Assembly: GCA_002633005.1 (NCBI GenBank)
Contig: NMRA01000441.1
Span: forward strand, 15,995 to 79,994
Direction of reading: 5' to 3'
From: Phoronis australis
Lineage: Eukaryota; Phoronida; Phoronidae
DNA: 64,000 bases
Part shown: positions 48,801 to 59,500 of the stretch, piece after piece
Numbering within the stretch: the first letter of the stretch is position 1
How the letters are laid out: each line of letters opens with the position of its first letter
Program-made: the position numbers and the translations under genes
The notes under the pieces: generated by a model
What the model was told of the DNA's origin: nothing
Database searches by the model: none
Seen by the model: only the letters and a program-made list of their open reading frames with translations

Positions 48801-51800
48801 TGCTGGGACCTCACTAAAATGCAAGACATATCGTAAGACATTGCCATGTATTTTAAGTGAGAACGCGTGATTTTGGCTACATTTTCGAGAGATCCTAACG
48901 TAGGTCCTAGCGTTACTGAACTCTACCCTGGTCGTGTTAAAGCTTCCGCAATATTTTTCACGTCTGAGTTTCCAGTCGATAGGATTGTACATGTACTTAC
49001 GTATACTGCCTATAGATGCAAGTCACAATCAGTTATTTTTATTTACATATACATGTACCGTTTGATTCGCTAACAAGGGAACTAAAAACTTGTATTTAGA
49101 TCCATGATGACTTGATCGACAATAGAATATTAGATTGCATAAAACGCCGCAATCTTCAAAATGCCGCTAAAGCCTCTTCATTGAAGACCACCGTACACAA
49201 CACAAGTAAGAAATATAACATGCGAGACGGTAATTATTATTTTACTATTCCCATACGATTGAAAAACTGACATATGAAACCAATGGCATAGGTACGGCAA
49301 TACTGTTGTATAGTAGAACAAATTTTCGTCGACAAGTAATTGTCTCCGTCCATTTTGTGTCAACACTACTTTTTAATTTTCTAGTACGGAATTTTGGCTG
49401 GCACAGGTGTATCATTGTTGTTCCTGATGTATCCAACGGCCAGACCGAAACTTACCGTAAGTACTGCTAGTAACGTGATGTTAAACGTCAGAATGAAAAA
49501 ATGATCTATCTCTTGAATACCAATAACAATAAAATAGCCGAAGGCGAATGTTTCACTAAATTCATAGAATTGCAAATAGTCATTTGTTTTTGCGGCACAA
49601 TACATCAGTGGGACTCAGTTTAGACTTGAACGGAATCAAACGAATATCTTTTTGTGCTTCCACGATATCGGAACGGAATCAAACGAATATCTTTTTGTGC
49701 TTCCACGATATCGGAAATAACTTGACAATGTACGGACGAGAGGATGTCGTATGGCTTTCGCAAGCTATTGTTTAACTTGCGAGATCCATTTGACGGGAGT
49801 AAGCGCTACGCTTGGTTATTGCCTGTGGAATGCTACCATTGTTTTCCTTTGTTGCGTTGTTGGATATAACAATACATGACGCACGGATATCATACCTTGG
49901 GCGCACATCAGCTGGTTACTGATAAATGCCTACCATTATCTATTAAAAGAAAGAAAAATGAACTAAACAATATATACGCCTATCTACCGATATCTAAGCG
50001 ACGAGCTTGCGCCCTAGTTTGCTGTGGGATTTGGCTACTGAGGTTGAAATTCGTTCAAATCCATTCGTCCCAGTAGAAATCCAAATGTCCTTAATTTTGG
50101 CAGCTAAACAGATAACGGGCAGTTGTGCAACGGATCCTCGAATGATGGGTTGCGTATCGTGGATCTGATCAGAACTACATGTAGTTCGAAACAATGAATG
50201 CAATTGGTACCAGGTGTACATGTACTGTACGTGTAGCCCTCGTGCGGGGGTGTGCGGGGTACGCCGTTCGTTTTTTCTTAAAGACAGGTTGCGTCCCTCC
50301 CACTTTATTGCCATCAAATTTTCAGTGCGTAAATTTTAAGTTATGTTTCAACTATGCAAAAGTAGTTAGCGGCAACACTACGTTTTTGTTTTTGTATGTT
50401 AGGTGTCGCGGGCGGAGGTTTGTACCAGACTACACCACAGGTTGCTACTGTTGCTTAGTTACGTACAAAAGCTGTGCAATGACAGCGTTGGTTTCTTCAT
50501 GTGCACGTGCGTAATACATCATAGAGTCGCCATCTTGTGGATCTTATTTTGCTGGTCTTATTTACAATTTTGAACTCTAGATCAGTGTGGCCGCGTTGCG
50601 ACTGTAATTAATCTGAACATTTATTTCAACAGTTATCTCAGGATGGTGTGATACTCGTGTCCCCGAACCAGGGTCTACGTTATCCCGGCATTGGTTATAT
50701 CAAGCAGAAAATTATGGACAGAGCAATAACGGAAGGTTTGTGTACATGCTTATAAATTACCACGTAAATTACATGGGCATGTTCAAAAACTGGCTAGCAA
50801 TACATGTTTACATACGAAGTGGAGTACCACGACAGTGGAATTGTGTAATGCTCGTAGTAAATTTGTCGTTTTTCTGCTGGTACACTTGGACAAATGGGCC
50901 GTGTATGTAAACTTATTGAAACATTTTGTCTGCATTTTATTGACTTGGCCGGTTCCGCCGTTTCAACCGGCTAAGACCTTTGATTGGGTCGTCGACAACC
51001 AATCAGATATCTTAACTGGTTGATGGACAGAACCGGCGAAGACAATAAAGTGCAGACAATAAGAACCGTACCTAAATTGTAATATGTTTCAATAAGCTTA
51101 CGTACACGGCCAATTTGTCAGAGTATACCAGCAGAAAAACGACCATTTTACGACGAGCATTTCACGCATAGCTTTACAGACTAGAGTCTTGTTTATTTAA
51201 AGGATAGGTCGTAAATCCGATGTTAATCCGTGTGGCAACTATTCAGTCGCGATTTTTTCTGAAATTTAAATACGTTTGTGAGATTTTAAATTAAAAAATT
51301 CTCTAACTTTTATTTACAGCGAAACTATAACGTTTAAAGGTGGCTAAAAATGAAAACAGAATTAGGTACATATATGTTATTCTCATATCGGTCTCATCAT
51401 GAAATTCCTTGCCGTGTTAGGATTCTATTTTCGTTACCATTCAAGTCACTGGTTATCAGTGGGTAATATATGATGCACAGATAATGGGAAATACATGAAG
51501 AGTTCATAATTTCAGGGTTGACCCCCGGATCCGAGTCGCTGACGGTTTCGATGTTTTTGTTACAACGGAAATGTATTCCTGTCCCGGCCGGTAAAAATTA
51601 TCATGAGATCGATTTTATGAGCGTAAAAGGCCTTCATTCGATTTCCGTTTTAAGCCAGGTAAACATGGCGAAAAGTAACTGTGCAATTTGAAAAAGTCGC
51701 AAGGATATGACTAAACGAAACTTGATGATTTTCAGACGGCAAGAAGTTGCCATGCGTCATTGACTGTACCAACATAACGGCTCTCGACTACACTTCAGCA

Positions 51801-53783
51801 CAGGTATGACACACTGCATATCACAGTGACCACGACCCAAAGTAGTTCAGAATCGTCTGTAGCAAGCTGCAGTGAATGCGCCTCCAGCCACAGCTTGTCT
51901 GAACATAAGTGATTAAAAACCCTTTGGAATGGACATTTCAAAAATTTATTCGCTGTAAGATTTCATAAAAAGCTTACTAAACTGTACCTTCAAGTCGAAA
52001 CGCTAAACAGTTCATCAAATCGTAAGTTATCGACGATACAACATTACGGCTGCGTCAAAAAATAATTCGTTAGTGCCTGTCCTAAATTTACGTATTAAAC
52101 TTTCACAGGGACTTTCCCAGCTATTCGACAACTTCAAGAGACTTGACGTAAAGCTCGCCTTGGCTAATCCATCGGTAAGCGTATGTAATGTTACATTTTT
52201 TTTCAAAATAACGTGAATATGTGCGGTATAGTTTGAAATACTTGATTGGCACCGAATTTTGTTATGTGCAGAAAAATAATGCTTGAATATTCGTAATCGT
52301 GCGACTACATTTTTATTTGCGAAAAATCGTATTTTTTTCACGGAGATCGACGTTATTTCCACAAATATGACGTTTTTCCTCGAAATTTGCAATTTCTGTT
52401 TCCTTAGTTCATTAGTTACTTAAACGTGCCTAGAGTTTTCGCTTAAGGTTCTTTACTTCGAAAACTTCCCAAGTCAATGGAGAAGTCATCATTTCTTGAG
52501 AAAAGTACCGTTAAGTCTTGTTTTATAACCCTCGCCGAGTTCTTGAGTTAAAAAGGCTTTAAAAGAAAATTTCAGTATGGGATAAAGAAACAACACTAGC
52601 GAAAAGATATGTTTGTAGGAAATATTGCGTTCTGCGTGAAAAATTAATACGTTTTTGAGAAAAATAGGGAGTGCGAACATCTGAGTATTGTTTTTTGTGC
52701 ACAAAATAATATTCTGTGATCACCAAAGATCTTAAAAACTTTTGTCTAATGGGCCTACTACTAAATACTTAAAAAAATTATTCAAGACATTCGATCCTTG
52801 GTAACGAACTGATGACCTATGTTATTCACATCAGCACACTGCAAATTGTTTGCGGCATTTACAGTAGTTCGCCGCGCAAGCACAGTTTGCTGAAACTCCC
52901 TTATGCGTTTGTTTAGAACCATTTTCTGATTTTTAAGCTGAAAGCCTACGCCAAAATGATGCATTTCACGTAAAAATACATCATTTGACAGAGTCAGAAC
53001 AATGGCGTTCAGTATTCAAGGAGACTAAATCGTCCCTTTTTACAGCTAAATTATTCACATTTTACGTACAACATTCTGTCTAAATTGTTCGTCCACCAGT
53101 GGCCGGTTGCATGAAACAGTCCCAAATAAGGACTCGGCTGGCCCTAAGTCTTTTTGCGTATATGTGTCTTTGTGGACTCACAAATGCAATGTTTTTTATC
53201 ATTTCATCTTTATTATGAGCTCCTCTTTGATTAATGGTATTTTCTAATAACATTACTAAAACTGAGCCCAGAGTTCAGTCATTGAAAATAAATAGGGACT
53301 CAGTCCTTAAATTGAGGGTGTTGCATGAAAATATCCCTAATTATTTTCGATAATGTTAAAAATTCAACGTAGAGTTCACTCTCGATTTGTATCAAAGTCA
53401 AAAGTTGACTTAGTAATGAAACTAAAACAATACAAGAAAGGGCAATTGATGTTTTCACAAGTCCAAAAATACGTAGTAAATTTAGGGAACTTAGTTGAGT
53501 CTCTATTTCAAATTGGGACTGTTTCATGCAACCGGGCACTGATTTTTATCCTTTGCTGTTAATTTAGCCTGCAGTGCTGGGTGTTCTGAGAAAGATGAGG
53601 ATAAAAAACCTTCGACATTCCAAAACAGTGCACGATGCCATTAGGATGGTTGGCGGAGACCATGAGACGCCAAACGGTTTCACCACAACTATCGAGATTG
53701 ATTCCAGTGACGGTGAACTCGACAACAACGGCGTCGCTATAAATGGGCACGTGGTCGCCAATGAATCTTTTACGCACTTGTGA
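39872..53783 (+). CDS. SLC26A11: SLC26A11-like sodium-independent sulfate anion transporter
   Basis: Multipass membrane anion transporter of the SLC26/SulP family. Coding exons: 39872-40038, 40451-40553, 40988-41192, 42094-42179, 43525-43604, 44329-44383, 45128-45224, 45921-46096, 46558-46630, 46824-46935, 47383-47438, 47919-48059, 48342-48400, 49385-49456, 50633-50735, 51736-51803, 52109-52174, 53568-53783; every phase agrees and the total is 644 aa (human 606). Exon 2-3 holds the family signature ([29 protein letters not shown]). Exon 7 encodes a Lys-rich loop ([14 protein letters not shown]). Exons 9-11 give the conserved [30 protein letters not shown] and TPAGGIWT blocks. Exons 15-18 form the cytoplasmic STAS domain ([28 protein letters not shown]). 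The tail is acidic and ends in THL. The start ATG follows a splice acceptor at 39852, implying an upstream non-coding exon. Confidence 0.93.
41247..41396 (+). mobile_element. TIR element family A, copy 3
   Basis: GTTCAGTAACACTAGGACC to CCTAGCGTTACTGAAC in SLC26A11 intron 3. Near the 3' TIR the GCGTAGGTYCTA block is present in tandem. Confidence 0.85.
43812..43930 (-). repeat. Penelope-like terminal fragment with hammerhead-like core
   Basis: Minus strand: CTGATGA (43924-43918), a 4-bp stem AGAC/GTCT, then GAAA (43899-43896). The same sequence also forms a longer hairpin between 43849-43860 and 43907-43917. Lies in SLC26A11 intron 5. Confidence 0.45.
44019..44159 (-). mobile_element. TIR element family A, copy 4
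   Basis: GTTCAGTAGACGCTAGG to CCTAGCGTTTCTGAAC, in SLC26A11 intron 5. Interior in the same (reverse) orientation as copy 1. Confidence 0.8.
47745..47882 (-). mobile_element. hAT-like MITE fragment
   Basis: The minus strand starts CAGGGGCGGATCCAG, a terminus widely seen in hAT-type elements, and runs to about 47745 without a matching second TIR. It stops about 35 bp before the acceptor of SLC26A11 exon 12. Confidence 0.45.
48792..48921 (+). mobile_element. TIR element family A, copy 5
   Basis: GTTCAGTAATGCTGGGACC to CCTAGCGTTACTGAAC, in SLC26A11 intron 13. Confidence 0.85.
49630..49715 (+). repeat. 43-bp tandem duplication
   Basis: Two adjacent copies, identical by eye, of a 43-bp unit beginning ACGGAATCAAACG, in SLC26A11 intron 14. 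Confidence 0.9.
50847..51161. mobile_element. 315-bp foldback (MITE-like) element
   Basis: Arms of roughly 110-140 bp face each other: AATGCTCGTAGTAAA at the left and its inverse at the right, with GTCGTTTTTCTGCTGGTA and GGCCGTGTA shared. The centre is a short AACCAATCAG spacer. Lies in SLC26A11 intron 15. Confidence 0.75.
53102..53537. mobile_element. TIR element family C, copy 2
   Basis: GCCGGTTGCATGAAACAGTC to GACTGTTTCATGCAACCGGG with the same interior as 12535-13001. Its right end is 30 bp before the acceptor of the last SLC26A11 exon. Confidence 0.85.
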
Positions 53784-56550
53784 CTTACACGTATGCATAT
53801 CCCAACACCCAGGGTTGCGTTCCGTAGACGCAAGAAACTCGCTTAAATACAAGATAGCGCACGTCTTCACGAGATTCTCCGTGTATTACAAGCGACGCAC
53901 TTGTGGTCAAGCTAACTTTTCCCTCTGAAGTCTTGCGTCTATGAACTTAACTCCGATTGCAATCGAGGTTGTTTAAACTTAAACCACGATTGAAGATCTC
54001 TAATGCCACGAACCACAACGGAAACGAGGCTTTGGTTTTTTGGCTTTGTTTTGTTTCCAACTTGTACATGTCCTTTTATTTTATAGGCTAACTAATTCCT
54101 TGTTTTATTGTATTTTCGTTGCTTGTATGTGATTCAAATGAAGACGATCAACTGCACAACTAGTCACAGTGGGCACAAAATAGTCACAACTAGTAACATT
54201 AGTCAGGAGTGTTGCACTAATGTATTAAGTCGCATGTCACAATTTATACAGGCTGGGTGGATACAAATTGTCTCAATGTCCTTAAATATGCATATGGCTG
54301 TCCTCGCGGTTGTTTAATTCTGAATGTGCAAGTTTTCCAAACTGCTGGTTCAACTGTGACACTATAAGACAAAAATAATCAAACAGAATACCGCTTCCCT
54401 TCATTAGGCAAAATAATTCTGTTAAAAGCAAAAATTATTGGTAATAACCACGATCAAGGGTGCAAAATTCCAATTACAGAATGGCTTAGCCACTTCACCA
54501 ACTTGCCCGTTAACCCCCCTTCATTCACGGTCATCAGGGAAGACTACTCGGACGGTGAATTCAGCTTCAGCCAAACCGTCAAGGCAGTGAAAGGGATCAT
54601 TGTGTCTGAATACTTTTGGCTTGGACAGCAAGTCTTCATGCTGAATATGGTACATAAATTGTGTGTTTTATCACACAAAGATGTTGTGTGTTAAGATTAG
54701 TTCTACAACAAGATGGTTAAGTATTGTACTAAATATTTATTAAATTAATGTTATGCAACAATGTCTACAGTTTTGAACTGGATCAGATGGCTTTCTATTT
54801 AACTGGTGTGTTTTGATTGGCAAGAGTAGTATGCATTAAAGTTCTCACAAGATTAAAATAAATTGTGAAATCAATGACCAAACCTGTGCTTTTTAAGAAA
54901 GGATGGCAAGAAATATGCAAACACAGGCTATTGTTGTTGACATATCATCTACGTGTACCCTGGTTGGATTCTATTACCCAGGATTACCTATAAGCGCCCA
55001 TCTCCTTAAAAGCATATGTCATCACTTTCAAACTTTAAAACAAAGTGTCTGTGTTTACGTATTTCTCATCAGTAATTTGTAATTAATAACTACAAAAAGA
55101 GGTTTCACAATCCAAACAACAAGCAGGAATTTGTATTCATAAATCTACCCTTTAAAGTCACACGCACACTGTTGTTTGGGCTCATGCTTCAGTGAGGAAC
55201 TCTTGGTTCTTTTAATATGTAGAGTCAGAGTTCCTAATATATTACATACGAGGACAGCACAACCCCAATGAAGTTCACCGATTGTTTTAACCAGTGCTGT
55301 AGTGGTAAAATTAGAGGGAAGTAGGCGCCCAAAGCCCACCGTGTCACCTTGAGCATTGAACGTACATGTAACTTACGGTGCATAGGCACCACATTCAAAT
55401 GCCAAAAGGTGGTTGGCTGCGCTTACGTGTGCCTACGCCCCACTAAAGCACTGGCTTTAACAGAAAGATTCACAGCTCCTAACTCAGGACTGTCGCTTCA
55501 CCTAATCAGTGCTGCGCGATTCCTTAAAATAATAAACCTTACTTCAGTTGTTTGAACCCATACAAGAAGGATCACCTCTTATTGCACAATTAGATGCTCT
55601 CCTTAGAAATAAAACCATTTCCACCTAAAACAGAGCCTCACTGCCTAACCATGCCAGCCTCTTCGCTCTAAGAGGATGGTCTAGTTTTATACAACTTGAC
55701 AGCATGTCCAGTGTGTTAGCAGTGCTCACCTTATCGTGTTTTCCTATTCTCTGCGAACTTTAGGGAGCTGGCAAATGCAACAGAGCACTAGGTTGTTACA
55801 AAGGCTTCTGAGGTCTAGTTTTAAGTGTCTATTTAACAGGTTAAATCAGTGCCTTACAGCAAGTTACAGACTAACAACAAAAAATGCACAACACATTAAA
55901 TGTCCAGAAGGCTAAAGCCTACAACTCAACGTCTCATGTCAGCCTGAAGATGTAATTTGAAGTCATTATTAGGGCTTCACAGTAAATTACACAGAATTCA
56001 AATTACATGACTGTTTAATGCATGATTTTGAGACCAAATTTTCTACTTCTTTAAATACCGGTATATCATATTTTAAGCAAAAAAACTCTTAAACATCTTT
56101 CTGTGAACAAATATCATGGAAACAGGAATGCCGTTTCATTGTCATCTGCAGCACAAGCCAAGTTTTCAGAAAAAATTACCCAGAATTCCCCGCCATGACA
56201 GCTAGGTGGAAGTTGAATTCATCATTAGAGTAGTCTTCCCTCGTGATCGAGAATTAAGAGCAATTTCCAGGGCAGTTAGTAAGGTAGCTAAGTCATTTCG
56301 TAATTAGAATTTTGCCACCCTCACAGTTACTACCAGTCATTTTTGCTACTAGCACAATTACCGATCATGACAGGAAAACATTATTCTGTTTGATTACTTT
56401 TGTCTTGCATTTGCTACAAAGACACAAGTGTAGCCACTTCTAGCTACAGCTTAGCTTGAAAAAACTATTTGGCAAAGAAAGGATTACAACCAAGTCAGAT
56501 GAAGAAAAGCCATTCGCTTCCACATGCTTGCAAGAAGCTTACGCTTGAAG
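53784..56550. other. Convergent 3' regions of SLC26A11 and ISOC1
   Basis: Both genes end into this 2.8 kb interval. A plus-strand AATAAA occurs at 54857-54862 and minus-strand AATAAA candidates near 54740 and 54075, so the two transcripts could overlap at their 3' ends. No coding exon is recognised. Confidence 0.4.
53811..53947 (+). mobile_element. Diverged relative of TIR family A
   Basis: Ends are CGTTCCGTAGACGCAAGAA and TCTTGCGTCTATGAAC, unlike family A in the TIR. The interior (CACGAGATTCTCCGTGTATT, GTGGTCAAGCTAACTTTT) nevertheless aligns with family A copy 3. Lies in the SLC26A11 3' UTR region. Confidence 0.6.
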
Positions 56551-59500
56551 TCACATTTTACAAGTGAGCCCAGTATCTGGGGGACTTTCCTTGATCAGCG
56601 CTTGGACTTGCTTGAAGTTGGGATTGTCTTTGTCACCTAGCAACTGAAACATGACAGACTCGCTCGTTGTGACAATTGCGCCGGCGTGTCGTAGTCGCTG
56701 AAAGAGTGTTATATAGCGATGCTTATAAATAAGATCGTCTTTAGCTGCTACAGATCTATCTTCAATCAAAAAACAACTTTTAATTTAAACCATTTACTGT
56801 TATGAAATTGGTGTCAACTAGTTCCTTGCTCAAGTTATAATGGCGATTTAAGGGCTTGGCAATAACTGACGGTTACTCAAAGCCAATGTCAGAGCTGCAT
56901 TAAGTGAACCACCGTGACGTCAAGGAAACTTGTTAGACCAGGCCTCACGCAATAAAAATGAATTCTTTTTAAGCCCATCAAGCGCCTCTAATTTGATAAA
57001 GGAACAAGTCGACTACAACTTAATGGCTGAGTGGTCTAGTGTAACTAGTAACCCCATCTAGTGTTAGGCCACAGAACCAACCTACTCAGAGATGCACACC
57101 TTTCACCACATACAATAATGCACGTCTGATGTATAGTTACTGACCTAGTATTCAGCAACAGTGATTTGTCACTTCATCAGCTAAGAAAGAACTTCTAATT
57201 CTTAGTAAGGAACAAACTGACACCAAATTTATAGTACCTTGAAATCGGTGTTTCTAGCAAAATAAGTCTCCCACTGCAGGTGTCGAGTGACTTTAATGAA
57301 ATTATACATTTGTTCCATTTCCTGGTACACAGGAATATACCATTTGAATCCGGCTTTTTTATAGCAGTAAGACGAGTACACTAGAGCCCACTGTTGCCAA
57401 ATAACTCGACACTAAATATAATAGCAAACAAATGCCCACTTGTTCTGCAACCAAAAAGTGTTCTACTGGAGTGACTAAGTTGGAAGGTGGACATAATGAT
57501 CACACCATTGACCATCTGAATTAAAGCTCAAGTTATGTCAGTTAAGGTTCTAAAAACATGCATTTCAAGTTCTGAAGACATAAATACACCAACAAGTCGA
57601 TGGTTGACATTTTATCTTGGACACAGATTTTCAGTCCCAGCCTCATTTCATAACAATTTGTATTTGACTCCACCAGTAGTGCACGAAGCAGGTAATGAAA
57701 TTAAATACAATTAACAGAGTCTCAGCCATTCATACACAGTGTTTGCATTGCAAGAATTGCTCACGGGGTCACACCTCTGGTCAAGAAAAACGATTAAAAA
57801 GATTCGAAATGCATTTCAGAGTAAGCAAAATATGCCACATTGACCAAGTCGACTTCAAAAAGGTAACCCTTCAGAGGGCGAATACCTTTGACATGAATAT
57901 ATGCAAGATCTTGAGATCAAGAGCTATAATTAAAATATCATGCAGCATATGATTACCTCAAAAGCAAACATTCTGTCCATGTGAAACCTTGATGACGTCG
58001 CATCAGCCACAACATGTACGTCGATCCCTTTCGCCAGTAAATCAATCGCTGTCTGCTGCACGCACACATGCGCCTGAAAATACGAGTGAAACAATCCAAT
58101 TACCAGAGGGCAGCAGCATTCACATCATTGAGAAATGTGAAATCCCTGTGAGCTGTAAGTCAACAAATTACAATTAGATGCACACTTATTAACAGCAGTG
58201 AAGGGAGTGTCCAGCGAAGAGGACAAACAACTGTAAATACTCCTTCATTTACAAAATACTCAATTATAGTATATGGCTAGCCGTATTGCCAGATGATCTG
58301 GGGCCTGTTCCAACAAAACTGACTTAGCTAAGACAATTCTTAAGTTTTACCAATATGGTGCAGTATTATTGTTTTCCATTGTGTTTTTGCAGGTAAAAAC
58401 AAGCTCCAGCATCAGTGAGGCAGGAACATTCATTTAGTGTGTAATCTTGTTGATGACAGTTCTAACTTGACAGAACATCATGGTGAATAGTAGTCTTCAA
58501 ATAGCACGGACAAAAGCTGCTCATAGCTTTGTTCCAGAAGTCCGCTGCAGTTAGGAAACAGTATCACATTGCTTCATAAATCAAAGGTTGGGTCAAACCA
58601 GAAATGTAAACTAATCCAAAAATTGTTTTATTGTCGGCTGTCAAGAGCTAATGTGGCCTTTTAAAAATGTTGGCTTAATAATTAGCCAATTTAGAGACCA
58701 GAGAACCATGCAGCTCATTTCACTAAACTGTCATAACTTAGCAACATTGTTTTACATACATAGTGTTTAAACAAATACTAGTCTTAAAAGTAAGTCTTTG
58801 TTTAGATTCTGTGTAAATATGTCATAAAGTTTTAACATTTTATCACATTTGTTTTCAGTCAAAATATGCCTACGAACTTTAAAATCACTTTAGTGAAACT
58901 GACCCTCGATGACTAACACTAATCAATAACTGACAGCCCAATTTTCTAGACAGGTGCAGAAAAATCTCTCAAGATTCTGGACAAAAATAATTGCCAGAGA
59001 TGGTATATTTTCATTTTTTAAAAACTTCTAAAGGTACTGTGAATTTCCCCATTCCTTCAGCATATTGTATGACATTAACTTTAGTACAGAACATGATAAA
59101 GCATTCAGCTGGTGATATTTCTATACAGTCCTATTAAAACGTGGGAAAAAACTTTGACTGCTAAATTGCATCCTAAATTGGCTCAGATTCACCATATGAA
59201 TTTCTTGATATATAGGTGTAGAGAGAACACAGCATGGTTTTCTGGTGCATACCCATTTACGGGTTAATATCAATTTATATCAGGCTAGTGATAAGTGATG
59301 ATAAGTATGATATCAGTGACAGTTTGATCATCAGTCATTGGTCAAAGTACTATTCATGGAAGACAATCTTTTGATCACTTATTATTACTAAGTGACTTGC
59401 ATGAAAAATTACGATAACTTTGAAGTATTATCAACTCTTTTAGGACATCATAAGCTACACTTCATGTGAATTCATGGAAATGGTTATCATGAAGTGAAGT

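Noticed and set aside
54503-54694. 63-codon ORF downstream of SLC26A11
   Set aside because: Lies in the presumed 3' UTR, has no family match and no splice signals.
58303-58540. GGGCCTGTTCCAACAAAAC, similar to a MITE end
   Set aside because: No matching inverted end was found within 300 bp.
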